64,000 bases of DNA from Rhodococcus qingshengii JCM 15477 (GTDB lineage: Bacteria; Actinomycetota; Actinomycetes; Mycobacteriales; Mycobacteriaceae): the NCBI RefSeq assembly GCF_023221595.1, contig NZ_CP096563.1, positions 5,451,001-5,515,000 of the forward strand, read 5' to 3'. The notes beneath the pieces are model-generated. The model saw only the letters and a program-made list of their open reading frames with translations, had not been told where the DNA came from and did no database searches. Below, one piece after another: positions 16,380-24,555 of the stretch; the stretch's first letter is position 1, and every line of letters starts with the position of its first letter. A program made the translations under genes and the position numbers.

Positions 16380-17378
16380 ATGACTACTTTCAACGCCTGG
16401 GTCGCCCGCGACAGCGACGGCACCATCGACTTCGCCCCCGAAACCGTCGACGAATCCTTCCTCCCGGCAGGTGAGGTCACCATTCGCGTCGAGTATTCGA
16501 GCGTCAACTACAAGGACGCGCTCGCGGTCACGCCGAAAGGCGGGGTAGTTCGCGAGTACCCGATCGTCCCCGGCATCGACGTCGCCGGCGAGGTCATCGC
16601 CTCCGAGTCCGACGCATTCGCCCCGGGAGACAAGGTCGTCGCACATGGCTACGAGATCGGGACCGCCCGCAACGGCGGCTACGCCGAGATCGCCCGTTTG
16701 CCTGCCGAGTGGGTCGTGAAGCTCGACGGCATTTCCACCGCCGACGCTGCCGCGATCGGCACGGCAGGATTCACCGCAGCCATGAGCGTCCAAGCCATTC
16801 TGGCCAGCGGAGTGAAGCCAGCCGACGGTCCCGTCCTGGTGACTGGCGCGAGCGGCGGAGTCGGCACCGTCAGCGTCGACCTTCTGGCAAGCGCAGGCTT
16901 CGACGTGGTCGCCTCCAGCGGTAAGCCCGGCGCGGCAGACCTTCTGACGTCACTCGGTGCGTCTTCGGTGATCGGCCGGCTCCCCGAGGATCCCGACGCC
17001 AAGCCTCGCCCGCTCGGAAAATCTCAGTGGGCGGCGGCCGTCGACTGCGTCGGTGGAAAGACCCTCGCTCACGTTCTGAGCACGATCAACTACGGCGGTG
17101 TTGTCGCTGCCAGCGGATTGACCGGCGGCGCCGCGCTGCCTACGACCGTGCTGCCGTTCATTCTCCGCGGAGTCTCACTGCTGGGCATGGACTCGGTATT
17201 GATGCCGATCGAACCCCGTCGCGCGCTGTGGACCCGGCTGGGCTCCGACTTGGCCCCACGTCATCTGAAGGAGATCACGAACCTCGTTGCCGTCCGCGAC
17301 GTCGTCTCGGTGATCGATCAGGTACGCGAAGGCAAGTACACCGGCCGGGCGCTGGTTCAGGTTGCCGACGGATTCTGA
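16380..17378 (+). CDS. Acrylyl-CoA reductase-like MDR-family oxidoreductase (AcuI/YhdH)
   Basis: 332 aa, no zinc-site cysteine cluster. The N-terminal GroES domain contains YSSVNYKDALAVTPKGG, the AcuI/YhdH signature, and the Rossmann domain has VTGASGGVGTVSVDLLASAG near residue 158 for NADPH. AcuI reduces acryloyl-CoA to propanoyl-CoA; relatives reduce other enoyl-CoA or quinone substrates. It stands alone downstream of the copy-2 palindrome and is convergent with RNase HI, only 5 bp separating the stops. Confidence 0.87.
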   Translation: MTTFNAWVARDSDGTIDFAPETVDESFLPAGEVTIRVEYSSVNYKDALAVTPKGGVVREYPIVPGIDVAGEVIASESDAFAPGDKVVAHGYEIGTARNGGYAEIARLPAEWVVKLDGISTADAAAIGTAGFTAAMSVQAILASGVKPADGPVLVTGASGGVGTVSVDLLASAGFDVVASSGKPGAADLLTSLGASSVIGRLPEDPDAKPRPLGKSQWAAAVDCVGGKTLAHVLSTINYGGVVAASGLTGGAALPTTVLPFILRGVSLLGMDSVLMPIEPRRALWTRLGSDLAPRHLKEITNLVAVRDVVSVIDQVREGKYTGRALVQVADGF

Positions 17379-17383
17379 ACCGC

Positions 17384-17935
17384 TCAGAAAAGTGTGAACA
17401 GATCTGCCGGTTCTTCGGCCGTCGTGGACTTCTCCTTGTAAGGAGAGTTCACGGCGGTCGGTTCCTTCTTCACCGGGGCAGCAAGCGGGACCGATGCGAT
17501 GTCCCCCGAGACGATGGCGCGTGCGGCTTCGCCGGCCAGCTTGTCTGCCATTTCGTTGTAGTGGTTGCCGACGTGCCCGCGCACCCAGCGAAAGCGCACC
17601 GGACCGACTCGATCGGTGATGGCTCGATCGATACTCTGCACCAGTTCGAGGTTCTTGACCGCCCCGCCGCTCGCGGTCTTCCAGCCCTTGCGCTTCCAAC
17701 TGGGCAACCATTCGGAAGCGCACTTGATGGCGTACTGCGAGTCGGATTCGATGAGTAGAGGATCAGCACCGGGATGGGCGACGACGGCCTCGAACAGAGC
17801 ACGCAACTCTGCAATCTGGTTGGTGCCGGACGCTTCTCCGCCGGACATGCTCGGACCCTCGTGATTGACCCACGCCCAGCCGATAGCCCCACCGGGGTTT
17901 CGCAGACAGGATCCGTCGGTGCTCACGATGATCAT
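17384..17935 (-). CDS. rnhA: Ribonuclease HI
   Basis: 183 aa from the ATG giving MIIVSTDGSC; GTG codons up to 30 bp further upstream are possible starts. The active-site acids are Asp7 (STDGS), Glu43 (QIAELRA), Asp65 (ESDSQYA) and Asp131 (NEMADKLA), with His121 in VRGHVG. It cuts the RNA strand of RNA-DNA hybrids. After residue 140 there is a 40-residue tail rich in charged residues, longer than the E. coli enzyme. It is convergent with the AcuI-like gene and divergent from the glycosylase gene. Confidence 0.9.
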   Translation of the reverse strand: MIIVSTDGSCLRNPGGAIGWAWVNHEGPSMSGGEASGTNQIAELRALFEAVVAHPGADPLLIESDSQYAIKCASEWLPSWKRKGWKTASGGAVKNLELVQSIDRAITDRVGPVRFRWVRGHVGNHYNEMADKLAGEAARAIVSGDIASVPLAAPVKKEPTAVNSPYKEKSTTAEEPADLFTLF

Positions 17936-17994
17936 GGCTCGGACAATACGTTGCGCCACCGACACACGCCTTAACGGAGGATGGACGGTGGCGA

Positions 17995-18000
17995 TACGCT
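17995..18000 (+). promoter_or_regulatory. Candidate -10 for a leaderless glycosylase transcript
   Basis: TACGCT is followed by 7 bases and then the ATG at 18008. The upstream ATG at 17981 has GGAGG directly abutting it, too close for ribosome binding. Confidence 0.35.
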
Positions 18001-18007
18001 GACCTCG

Positions 18008-18934
18008 ATGACGCCGCTATCTCCGGTCGACGAAGTCACGGTGACTTCTCAGCGACCGCTCGATGCCGCGCTGACGCTCAGCCCGCATCAGCGCGGACCC
18101 GGCGACCCCGCACATCGACGGTCAGCCGACGGAGCGATCTGGCGAGTTTCCCGCCAACTTTCGGGTCCTGTGACCTACCGCATCACCCAGTCGGATCGCC
18201 ATACGGTCCGGGTACAGGCCTGGGGTCCCGGCGCCACGGAATTCCTGAACGGCGCCGAAGCGCTGCTCGGTCTCGACGACGAAGCCGAAGATTTTGCCCC
18301 CGAACATCCCAAGCTCGCCGAAGCTCATCGACGCTTCCCTCATCTGCGCATCGGCCGCACCGGCCGCGTCATGGAAGCTCTCGTTCCCGCGATCCTCGAG
18401 CAACGAGTCCACGGCATCGACGCATTCGCCGCGTGGCGCCGCCTGCTGACCAAGTTCGGGGAGCGCCCACCCGGCCCCGCGCCCGACGGAATGCGGGTTC
18501 CACTCACCGCGGACCAATGGCGTCGAATGCCGTCATGGGAATTCCATCGCGCGAACGTCGATCCAGCGAGGTCCAAGACGATCGTTCAGTGCGCTCGCGT
18601 CGCCGACCGCCTCGAGCAGGCATCCACGTTCCCCAGGACCGAGGCGACCAAACGGTTGCGAGCGGTACCCGGCGTCGGGATCTGGACTGCCGCCGAAGTG
18701 GCTCAGCGTGCATTCGGCGATTCCGATGCACTCTCGGTCGGCGACTACCACCTCGCTGCCGTCGTCGGGTGGTCACTGCTGGGTGAACCGATCGACGACG
18801 CCGAGATGGTGCAGTACCTCGCTCCCCTTCAACCGCATCGATACCGCGCCGTGAGGCTCCTGCAGGTCAGCGGGCAAGCCGTCAAACCCAAGTTCGGTCC
18901 GCGAACTGCCGTTGCCGACCACCGTTGGCACTGA
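18008..18934 (+). CDS. DNA-3-methyladenine glycosylase II-like (AlkA, HhH-GPD superfamily)
   Basis: 308 aa. The C-terminal half carries the helix-hairpin-helix LRAVPGVGIWTAAEVAQRAFGD (about 217-238) followed by the catalytic aspartate Asp246 in SVGDYHLA, the HhH-GPD signature. The N-terminal part resembles the AlkA beta domain. It excises alkylated purines from DNA. The start at 18008 is chosen because of the promoter spacing and because the next in-frame codon upstream has no usable ribosome site. A PNPOx-like gene follows after 17 bp. Confidence 0.85.
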   Translation: MTPLSPVDEVTVTSQRPLDAALTLSPHQRGPGDPAHRRSADGAIWRVSRQLSGPVTYRITQSDRHTVRVQAWGPGATEFLNGAEALLGLDDEAEDFAPEHPKLAEAHRRFPHLRIGRTGRVMEALVPAILEQRVHGIDAFAAWRRLLTKFGERPPGPAPDGMRVPLTADQWRRMPSWEFHRANVDPARSKTIVQCARVADRLEQASTFPRTEATKRLRAVPGVGIWTAAEVAQRAFGDSDALSVGDYHLAAVVGWSLLGEPIDDAEMVQYLAPLQPHRYRAVRLLQVSGQAVKPKFGPRTAVADHRWH

Positions 18935-18951
18935 GCATCAGGAGTTGGAAA

Positions 18952-19602
18952 ATGTCGACCCGATACGCACACATCGCCTTCTCCCCCGCTGCGGTGGAGC
19001 GTCAGCGGTCGACCGGAAGTTTCACCGTGTACGGTTCGAAACTCGATCAGCCCGACGAAGGCCCGATGGAATTCGATTTCCGCGCGCAGGGATTCGTGAA
19101 ATCCGTGGATTCCTTCTTCATGTCCACGGTGACGCCCGACGGTTGGCCGTACGTCCAACATCGCGGCGGCCCGCGCGGATTCCTGCATGTGTTGGGCCCG
19201 AATCGAATCGGATTCGCCGATCTCCCCGGCAATCAGCAATTCGTGACGCTCGGCAATCTGGAAGAGAACAATCGCATCTCGCTGTTCGTCATCGATTACC
19301 CGACGCGAACGAGATTGAAGATCTACGGGCGCGCGCAGGTGATCGAAGCGGACGAGGACCCTGCACTACTGCAACAGCTCTTGCAAGTCCCCGGCGGCAC
19401 CATGACGGCAAAAGCCCAGCGTTCCATCGTCATCGACGTCGAAGCGTTCGACTGGAACTGCAGTCGAAACATCACGCCACGCTTCGACAAGGAGCGCATG
19501 GACGAATCCCTCGCTCTGGCACGCCAACCCCTGCAAGCCGAGGTAGATCGGCTTACTGCCGAGGTCGAAGAATTGCGTGCGCGGTTGTCGAAAAACGAAT
19601 GA
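18952..19602 (+). CDS. Pyridoxamine 5'-phosphate oxidase-like flavin/split-barrel protein
   Basis: 216 aa from the ATG with AGGAG eight bases upstream. The split beta-barrel core includes SFFMSTVTPDGWPYVQHRGGPRGFLHVLG and NNRISLFVIDYPTRTRLKIYGRA, which is the PNPOx-like FMN (or F420/heme) binding fold. The C-terminal 40 residues form a predicted coiled coil (LQAEVDRLTAEVEELRARL). Cofactor and substrate are undetermined. It probably shares a transcript with the glycosylase and ends at the hairpin 19651-19672. Confidence 0.78.
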   Translation: MSTRYAHIAFSPAAVERQRSTGSFTVYGSKLDQPDEGPMEFDFRAQGFVKSVDSFFMSTVTPDGWPYVQHRGGPRGFLHVLGPNRIGFADLPGNQQFVTLGNLEENNRISLFVIDYPTRTRLKIYGRAQVIEADEDPALLQQLLQVPGGTMTAKAQRSIVIDVEAFDWNCSRNITPRFDKERMDESLALARQPLQAEVDRLTAEVEELRARLSKNE

Positions 19603-19650
19603 GACTAGGCGGTTTCAGGGCACTCGGAGTCGGGTAGCCACCAAACACGG

Positions 19651-19672
19651 CCCGTCGCGCGGAGACGACGGG
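19651..19672 (+). terminator. Terminator after the PNPOx-like gene
   Basis: A 7-bp stem CCCGTCG/CGACGGG with an 8-base loop, followed by TCCCGTTGTG. Confidence 0.55.
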
Positions 19673-19785
19673 TCCCGTTGTGCCCGAGGAGGTCCGCACG
19701 ATCGATCCAGACGGTGGAGTTCTGGTTAACGAACTGCACCGCCACCATTCACGACTGGTTCCACACAGACAGATTGGCCGTCCCC

Positions 19786-20211
19786 ATGAAACTGTCCCGA
19801 ACTCTCACCATGTCCGTTCTCGTCGTCGCCGCAGTCGGCGCTGGAGCCGGCACCGCGGTCGCAGCGCCCCCGAATGCGGGCTTCGATCCGTCCCAACCCC
19901 TACTGACACCGACCGCAGAGTCGAACAGCCAGGCGGCGTTGATGCTCTTCCCCGGTAACGATCCGAAGCAGGCCGCGTTCGACACGATGGCCAACGAGGT
20001 CAATATCGGCTGGAACAACGGTGGTCTGCAATCGACCCTGATCGGAGCTAACCTCGGCGTCGGAATCGGCTGCCTGTCGATCTTCCCGAACTTTATCGCC
20101 GGCTGCATCGTCGGTGGAGTCATCGGCACGGTTGCCGGAGTCGGCGCAGGAATCACCAACGGAAACCCGAACGCTGCGCCGGCCGTCGAGAAGTTCTTCG
20201 CGACTCCTTGA
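19786..20211 (+). CDS. Small secreted protein with a glycine-rich hydrophobic C-terminus
   Basis: 141 aa. Residues 1-27 are a Sec signal peptide (MKLSRTL, a hydrophobic stretch, then TAVAAP with an AxA cleavage site). The mature part contains two cysteines about 10 residues apart (IGCLSIF, AGCIVGG) that could form a disulfide, and a Gly/Val/Ile-rich segment resembling a glycine zipper. I recognise no domain; similar small secreted proteins occur widely in Rhodococcus and Nocardia. No good Shine-Dalgarno is visible. It is convergent with an ArsR regulator, 7 bp between the stops. Confidence 0.7.
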   Translation: MKLSRTLTMSVLVVAAVGAGAGTAVAAPPNAGFDPSQPLLTPTAESNSQAALMLFPGNDPKQAAFDTMANEVNIGWNNGGLQSTLIGANLGVGIGCLSIFPNFIAGCIVGGVIGTVAGVGAGITNGNPNAAPAVEKFFATP

Positions 20212-20218
20212 GTAGCGC

Positions 20219-20608
20219 TCAGCTGTGCGTGTGCCCGGGGGTGGGTGTCTCGTCGTGAAAATGTGTGGCGCCGATCGAATGCAGCAGCTGGTGAACGGTG
20301 TCGTCCGCCAGTTGGTATCGCATCGATCGGCCGTCGCGGGTCGCGCTCACCCACCCCTGGCTACGCAGTAGCCGCAGCGCATGTGAGACGGCTGTGCCGC
20401 TCATCCTCAGCGCCACGGACAAATCCGTGACGCAGATACCCGGTGCGTGATGAAGGCAGAGCAACAGACGCAGACGATTGGTGTCGGAGAGAAGCTCGAA
20501 GCGACCGGACCAACTGGTGACGTCCAAACCCTCGAGTGCGGCCCTGGCGCGACGAACATCCTCGACGCTCAGCGCGCCACTGGTGTCTGCTGCGCCTGCA
20601 TTCGTCAA
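20219..20608 (-). CDS. ArsR/SmtB-family transcriptional regulator with a His-rich tail
   Basis: 129 aa starting at TTG, supported by GGAGG seven bases upstream. The winged helix covers about residues 35-105 (LLSDTNRLRLLLCLHHAPGICVTDLSVALRMSGTAVSHALRLLRSQGWV). The final helix and tail (DDTVHQLLH, THFHDETPTPGHTHS) carry six histidines plus acids, a layout that suggests a C-terminal or alpha5 metal site as in CzrA/NmtR/KmtR sensors. The regulated gene is not obvious: the only near neighbours are the secreted protein and the thiolase operon. Confidence 0.8.
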   Translation of the reverse strand: MTNAGAADTSGALSVEDVRRARAALEGLDVTSWSGRFELLSDTNRLRLLLCLHHAPGICVTDLSVALRMSGTAVSHALRLLRSQGWVSATRDGRSMRYQLADDTVHQLLHSIGATHFHDETPTPGHTHS

Positions 20609-20668
20609 CCGACTGCCTCCGTAGAACTTCCGATCCCCCGCCGCAAGTGTACCCAGAAGCGAACCTCG

Positions 20669-21865
20669 TCAGGCAGACTCCACCACGGTCGCCATACCCT
20701 GGCCACCGCCGATACACATGGTCAACAGCGCTTTTCCGCCGCCGCGTCGGCCGAGTTCGTGAAGCGCGGTTGTTGCCATACGCGCACCCGTCGCTCCCAC
20801 GGGGTGCCCGAGCGAGATACCGGAACCGTTGACGTTCAGGCGATCGAGGTCCTCGAATCCCCATTCCTTCACGACGCCGAGAACCTGGCACGCAAACGCC
20901 TCGTTCAGCTCGACCAGATCGAAATCGGCAAAGCGTGCCCCGGTGCGAGCAAACAGTTTCGAGACGGCGGCAACCGGCCCGAGGCCCATCAGCGCCGGTT
21001 CACAACCGGCCGCGGCCCAACTGTCGAGGAACCCGATGGGTTCCAGCCCCAGCTCGTCCAGACGATCCTCGGCGACAACCAACATCGCTGCCGCAGCGTC
21101 GTTCTGCTGGCTGGCGTTACCGGCGGTCACGACGCCTCCCTCGGTCACCGCACGCAGCCGTGCCAGGGTTTCGAGTGAGGTATCCGGACGAATCCCCTCG
21201 TCAGCACGAAACTGTGTGACGTTCCCTTTTCGATCCGTCAGTTCGACGGCGACGATTTCGGCATCGAAGCGGCCGGATTCTCTTGCCAGTGTTGCCTTTC
21301 GGTGGCTGTCGACGGCGAAGGTGTCCGACTCTTCCCGCGTGATCCCGCAGCGTGTCGCGACGTTCTCGGCCGTTTCGATCATTCCGCTGATCCGACCGAA
21401 TCGCCACTCGGGTTGCGAGCGCTCGCGGCCACGATCGAGGCGGTCGAACAGTTGCAGCCCACCGGATCTGGTGCCCCACCGCGCTCCGGTGGTGTAGTGC
21501 TCGATCCCGCTCATCGATTCGACGCCACCCGCGAGAACCACGTCGGCCGCACCCGTCTGGACCATCATGGCCGCGGTAACGATGGCCTGCAGACCCGTTC
21601 CACATCGGCGATCCGTCTGGAAGCCGGCTACCGAAATCGGCAACCCGGCCTCGAGCGCCGCCCACCTTCCGATGCACGGTGCCTCCGAATTGGCATACGA
21701 CTGCCCCATCGCGACGTCGTCGATGCGGGACGGATCGATTCCACTACGACGCACGGTCTCCTTGACGACAGTGGCGGCCAAACTTTCCGCAGGCACGTCA
21801 CGAAGTGCCCCTCCGAAACGGCCCACCGCGGTTCTGACCGGCGCGACCAATGCTGCTCGTTTCAC
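20669..21865 (-). CDS. Thiolase (acetyl-CoA C-acyltransferase)
   Basis: 398 aa starting at GTG. The nucleophilic cysteine is Cys88 (DRRCGTGLQA); the later motifs NEAFACQVLG, SGISLGHPVGATGARM (His) and the acid/base cysteine in LLTMCIGGGQGM are all intact. It would cleave a 3-ketoacyl-CoA with CoA. It is the last gene of the minus-strand series ACAD, GntR, MaoC, thiolase, with a 40-bp gap after MaoC. It closely resembles the thiolase at 46716-47936, which also has DRRCGSGLQA. Confidence 0.9.
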   Translation of the reverse strand: MKRAALVAPVRTAVGRFGGALRDVPAESLAATVVKETVRRSGIDPSRIDDVAMGQSYANSEAPCIGRWAALEAGLPISVAGFQTDRRCGTGLQAIVTAAMMVQTGAADVVLAGGVESMSGIEHYTTGARWGTRSGGLQLFDRLDRGRERSQPEWRFGRISGMIETAENVATRCGITREESDTFAVDSHRKATLARESGRFDAEIVAVELTDRKGNVTQFRADEGIRPDTSLETLARLRAVTEGGVVTAGNASQQNDAAAAMLVVAEDRLDELGLEPIGFLDSWAAAGCEPALMGLGPVAAVSKLFARTGARFADFDLVELNEAFACQVLGVVKEWGFEDLDRLNVNGSGISLGHPVGATGARMATTALHELGRRGGGKALLTMCIGGGQGMATVVESA

Positions 21866-21905
21866 AACTGACCTCGAATCTCGTTCTGGAAGAATGGAAA
21901 AGGAT

Positions 21906-22358
21906 TCAGGAGACCAACAGGCGCACGGTATCCGCTACCAGCGCAGGTTTACCCGCTCCTTCGATTTCGATCGTGTACCGCACGACTATCGTCGCGCCCT
22001 TCGCGGTGCGCTCGAAGGAAAGAATCTCCGCACCTGCCCGCACCGAAGAACCGACCTTGACCGGTTCGGGGAATCGCACCTTGTTGCTTCCGTAGTTCAC
22101 GGTCATGGAGATTCCGTCGACACGCATCACCTGAGCGCCGAGCACCGGCAACAACGAGATAGTCAGATAGCCGTGGGCGATGGTGCCGCCGTACGGACCC
22201 TGCGCTGCGCGCTCGGGATCCACGTGAATCCACTGGTGATCCTCGGTGGCGTCGGCGAACTTGTCGATCCGATCCTGTGTGACCGGGAACCACGCGCTGT
22301 AGCCCAAGTGCTCACCGACAGCCGTCTCTACTTCGTCGATTCCGTTGAAAATTCGCAT
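21906..22358 (-). CDS. MaoC-like (R)-specific enoyl-CoA hydratase, single hot-dog
   Basis: 150 aa from the ATG with AGGAGA six bases upstream. The catalytic Asp/His dyad is in KFADATEDHQWIHVDPERA (about residues 34-50), followed by GTIAHGYLT, the hydratase-2 motif. It hydrates trans-2-enoyl-CoA to (R)-3-hydroxyacyl-CoA. It lies between the GntR gene (67 bp) and thiolase (40 bp). Confidence 0.87.
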   Translation of the reverse strand: MRIFNGIDEVETAVGEHLGYSAWFPVTQDRIDKFADATEDHQWIHVDPERAAQGPYGGTIAHGYLTISLLPVLGAQVMRVDGISMTVNYGSNKVRFPEPVKVGSSVRAGAEILSFERTAKGATIVVRYTIEIEGAGKPALVADTVRLLVS

Positions 22359-22404
22359 AGTTCTCTCCTGAAAGGTGTTGAACAGCAAAGAAAAGTGCAG
22401 CGCT

Positions 22405-22449
22405 AATGTGCGCCGCGGCGCAGCGTCAATGTGCGCCGCGGCGCAGCGT
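22405..22449. repeat. 22-bp tandem duplication at the 3' end of the GntR gene
   Basis: Two identical 22-bp units (22405-22426 and 22428-22449) lie one base apart. The inner copy encodes the last residues of the GntR protein (LRRGAH); the other is the same sequence placed beyond the stop codon. Confidence 0.9.
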
Positions 22450-23172
22450 GACCCGATACGTGTACTGCTCCGGCAAGAAATAGCTCACCGACAACTCGTT
22501 GGCAACGCCCTGCGCGTTGGAGTACAAACGGTCCACCCGCAACATGGCGTGGCCGATTTCGCAATCGACGTCCCTGGCAACGTCCGCCGTGGCCGGGGAC
22601 ACCGTGATCGATTGTGCTGCTTCGACAATCGGACTGTCGATCAGCGGTTCCAGCAAGCCGATCACCGTATTGGCGCTCACCGCACCGGCCGCCATGGCGG
22701 GCAGGTCGATGATCTGCCGCGCGATCGCCTCCGGCAGATGCGCCGTCGTCTGCACGAACGGAACTCCCTCGTGTATCCGCCGGAAGACCACGGTGTACAC
22801 GACGTCGGTGTCGAGCCGAAGCCGACTGGCCGCCTCGATGTCCACGCGCCGGTGCAGCGGTGACACCACTTCCATCGTCGTGTCCCGCGAAAGGTTCATG
22901 AGATCTTCGATGGATCCGAGATGACGGAGATAGCGGCCGCTGTTCTCGGTCACGAACGTTCCGCGCCCGGGTACTCGGTACACGATGCCCTCGGCAACCA
23001 GATCGTGAAAGGCACGGCGGACCGTCTGCCGACTCACGCCGTGATGCTGCGCCAGTTCGGATTCGGTGGGCAGTTGAATGCCGTCGCGGTAGGTACCGGC
23101 AGAGATCTGTTGACGAAGCTCACGAGAGAGGCGTTGGTACGCCGGCTCCGTCTCTCTTTCCTTACCGCTCAT
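22426..23172 (-). CDS. GntR-family regulator, HutC subfamily (UTRA domain)
   Basis: 248 aa. Residues 10-75 are the winged helix (YQRLSRELRQQISAGTYRDG, LPTESELAQHHGVSRQTVRRA, RVPGRGTFV). The rest is a UTRA ligand-binding domain with VVYTVVFRRIHEGVPF and the ending LSVSYFLPEQYTYRV. HutC-type repressors release DNA on binding a small pathway metabolite. It is embedded in the minus-strand operon between ACAD and MaoC, so it very likely controls this locus and the divergent CitE operon. Candidate operators are the two TGTACGGCCA sites at 24382 and 24514. Confidence 0.9.
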   Translation of the reverse strand: MSGKERETEPAYQRLSRELRQQISAGTYRDGIQLPTESELAQHHGVSRQTVRRAFHDLVAEGIVYRVPGRGTFVTENSGRYLRHLGSIEDLMNLSRDTTMEVVSPLHRRVDIEAASRLRLDTDVVYTVVFRRIHEGVPFVQTTAHLPEAIARQIIDLPAMAAGAVSANTVIGLLEPLIDSPIVEAAQSITVSPATADVARDVDCEIGHAMLRVDRLYSNAQGVANELSVSYFLPEQYTYRVTLRRGAH

Positions 23173-23203
23173 AGCGACATGATCCTACTTGCTCACCGGT
23201 CCG

Positions 23204-24355
23204 TCACAGACCGCCGCGGGCAACCAGCTGCGAAACGATCACGTTGCGCTGAATTTCGTTGGTTCCCTCCCCGACGATCATCAGTGGTGCATCACGGAAA
23301 TACCGCTCGACGTCGTACTCCGTCGAGTAGCCGTAACCGCCGTGGATGCGGACGGCGGACAACGCGATTTCCATCGCCACCTCGGAGGCGTACAGCTTGG
23401 CCATGCCCGCCTCCATGTCGCACCGCTCCCCACTGTCGTACATCTGCGCCGCGTGCCACGTCAGCTGCCGTGCGGCCGTCAGCTTCGTTGCCATGTCGGC
23501 GAGGTAATTGCCGATCGACTGGTGCTTCCAGATCGGCTGGCCGAAGCTCTCGCGCTGCTGCGCGTACGCAAGTGAATCCTCGAGTGCGGCCGTGGCGACG
23601 CCCAGTGCGCGGCAAGCCACCTGGATACGGCCGGTCTCGAGCCCCTTCATCATCTGCCCGAAACCCTTTCCGGGAGTACCGCCCAGAATGGCCGACTCGG
23701 AGATGCGGTAATTGTCGAAGGACAGTTCACAACTCTCGACGCCCTTGTATCCGAGCTTCGGGAGGTCGCGGGAGACGGTCAGCCCTTCGCCGTGCTCGAC
23801 GAGAACGATCGAGATGCCCGCATGACGAGGGCTTGCGCTTGTATCGGTCTTGCACAGCAAGGCGATCACGCCGGATCGGCGGGCATTGGTGATCCATGTC
23901 TTGGCTCCGTTGACGACCAGATCTGTGCCGTCGCTCTTGGCGTTGGTTGTCATGGCCTGCAGATCGGAACCTCCGCCGGGCTCGGTGAGGGCCATCGTTG
24001 CCCGGATCTCGCCGGTTGCCATTCGCGGCAGGTACTTCACCTTCTGCTCTTCGGTACCGAACAGCGAGATGAGTTTCGCGACCACCGTGTGACCGCCCAT
24101 CGCCCCCGCCAGGGACATCCATCCGCGTGACAGTTCCTGCGTCACCTGCGCATAACAGGGCATGGACACCGGCGATCCGCCGTACTCCTCGGGAATCGCG
24201 AGCCCGTAGATCCCGATCTGCTTCATCTGATCGATCCACTTCTCGGGATACTCGTTCGCGTGCTCCACCTCCTGGACCGTGGGCTTGACCTCTCGGTCGA
24301 CGAACCGGCGCACGGTTTCGATCAGGAATGTCTCTTCGTCGTTGAGCTTGAGCAT
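23204..24355 (-). CDS. Acyl-CoA dehydrogenase
   Basis: 383 aa, the standard ACAD length. FAD/substrate motifs are ATMALTEPGGGSDLQ (about residue 120) and WITNARRSGV; the catalytic glutamate is in IVGEGTNEIQ near the C-terminus. It would oxidise an acyl-CoA to the 2-enoyl-CoA with electrons passed to ETF. First gene of the minus-strand operon, followed by GntR after 31 bp. The substrate may be a short branched or dicarboxylic acyl-CoA given the CitE-like neighbour, but this is inference. Confidence 0.9.
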   Translation of the reverse strand: MLKLNDEETFLIETVRRFVDREVKPTVQEVEHANEYPEKWIDQMKQIGIYGLAIPEEYGGSPVSMPCYAQVTQELSRGWMSLAGAMGGHTVVAKLISLFGTEEQKVKYLPRMATGEIRATMALTEPGGGSDLQAMTTNAKSDGTDLVVNGAKTWITNARRSGVIALLCKTDTSASPRHAGISIVLVEHGEGLTVSRDLPKLGYKGVESCELSFDNYRISESAILGGTPGKGFGQMMKGLETGRIQVACRALGVATAALEDSLAYAQQRESFGQPIWKHQSIGNYLADMATKLTAARQLTWHAAQMYDSGERCDMEAGMAKLYASEVAMEIALSAVRIHGGYGYSTEYDVERYFRDAPLMIVGEGTNEIQRNVIVSQLVARGGL

Positions 24356-24381
24356 GAATCCGCCTCGACTTGAAATAAGTT

Positions 24382-24391
24382 TGTACGGCCA
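24382..24391. promoter_or_regulatory. Operator candidate for the GntR regulator (left site)
   Basis: TGTACGGCCA, exactly inverted at 24514-24523, in the ACAD/CitE divergent region and 27 bp upstream of the ACAD start. Confidence 0.45.
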
Positions 24392-24513
24392 TATTTCGAT
24401 ATTGTTCGCGCAATGTCAATACCGCGCCTTGACATCGATACGCAACAACTGCCAGCATCGAGGCAGTTCGGTGCACATCAACGCCGTTCACGGCAGCTCA
24501 TCCACTTCACAAC

Positions 24514-24523
24514 TGGCCGTACA
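24514..24523. promoter_or_regulatory. Operator candidate for the GntR regulator (right site)
   Basis: TGGCCGTACA, the exact inverse of 24382-24391, 33 bp upstream of the CitE-like start. Confidence 0.45.
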
Positions 24524-24555
24524 TTTGATTTCCAGATCGAGGTAATCGACACACT

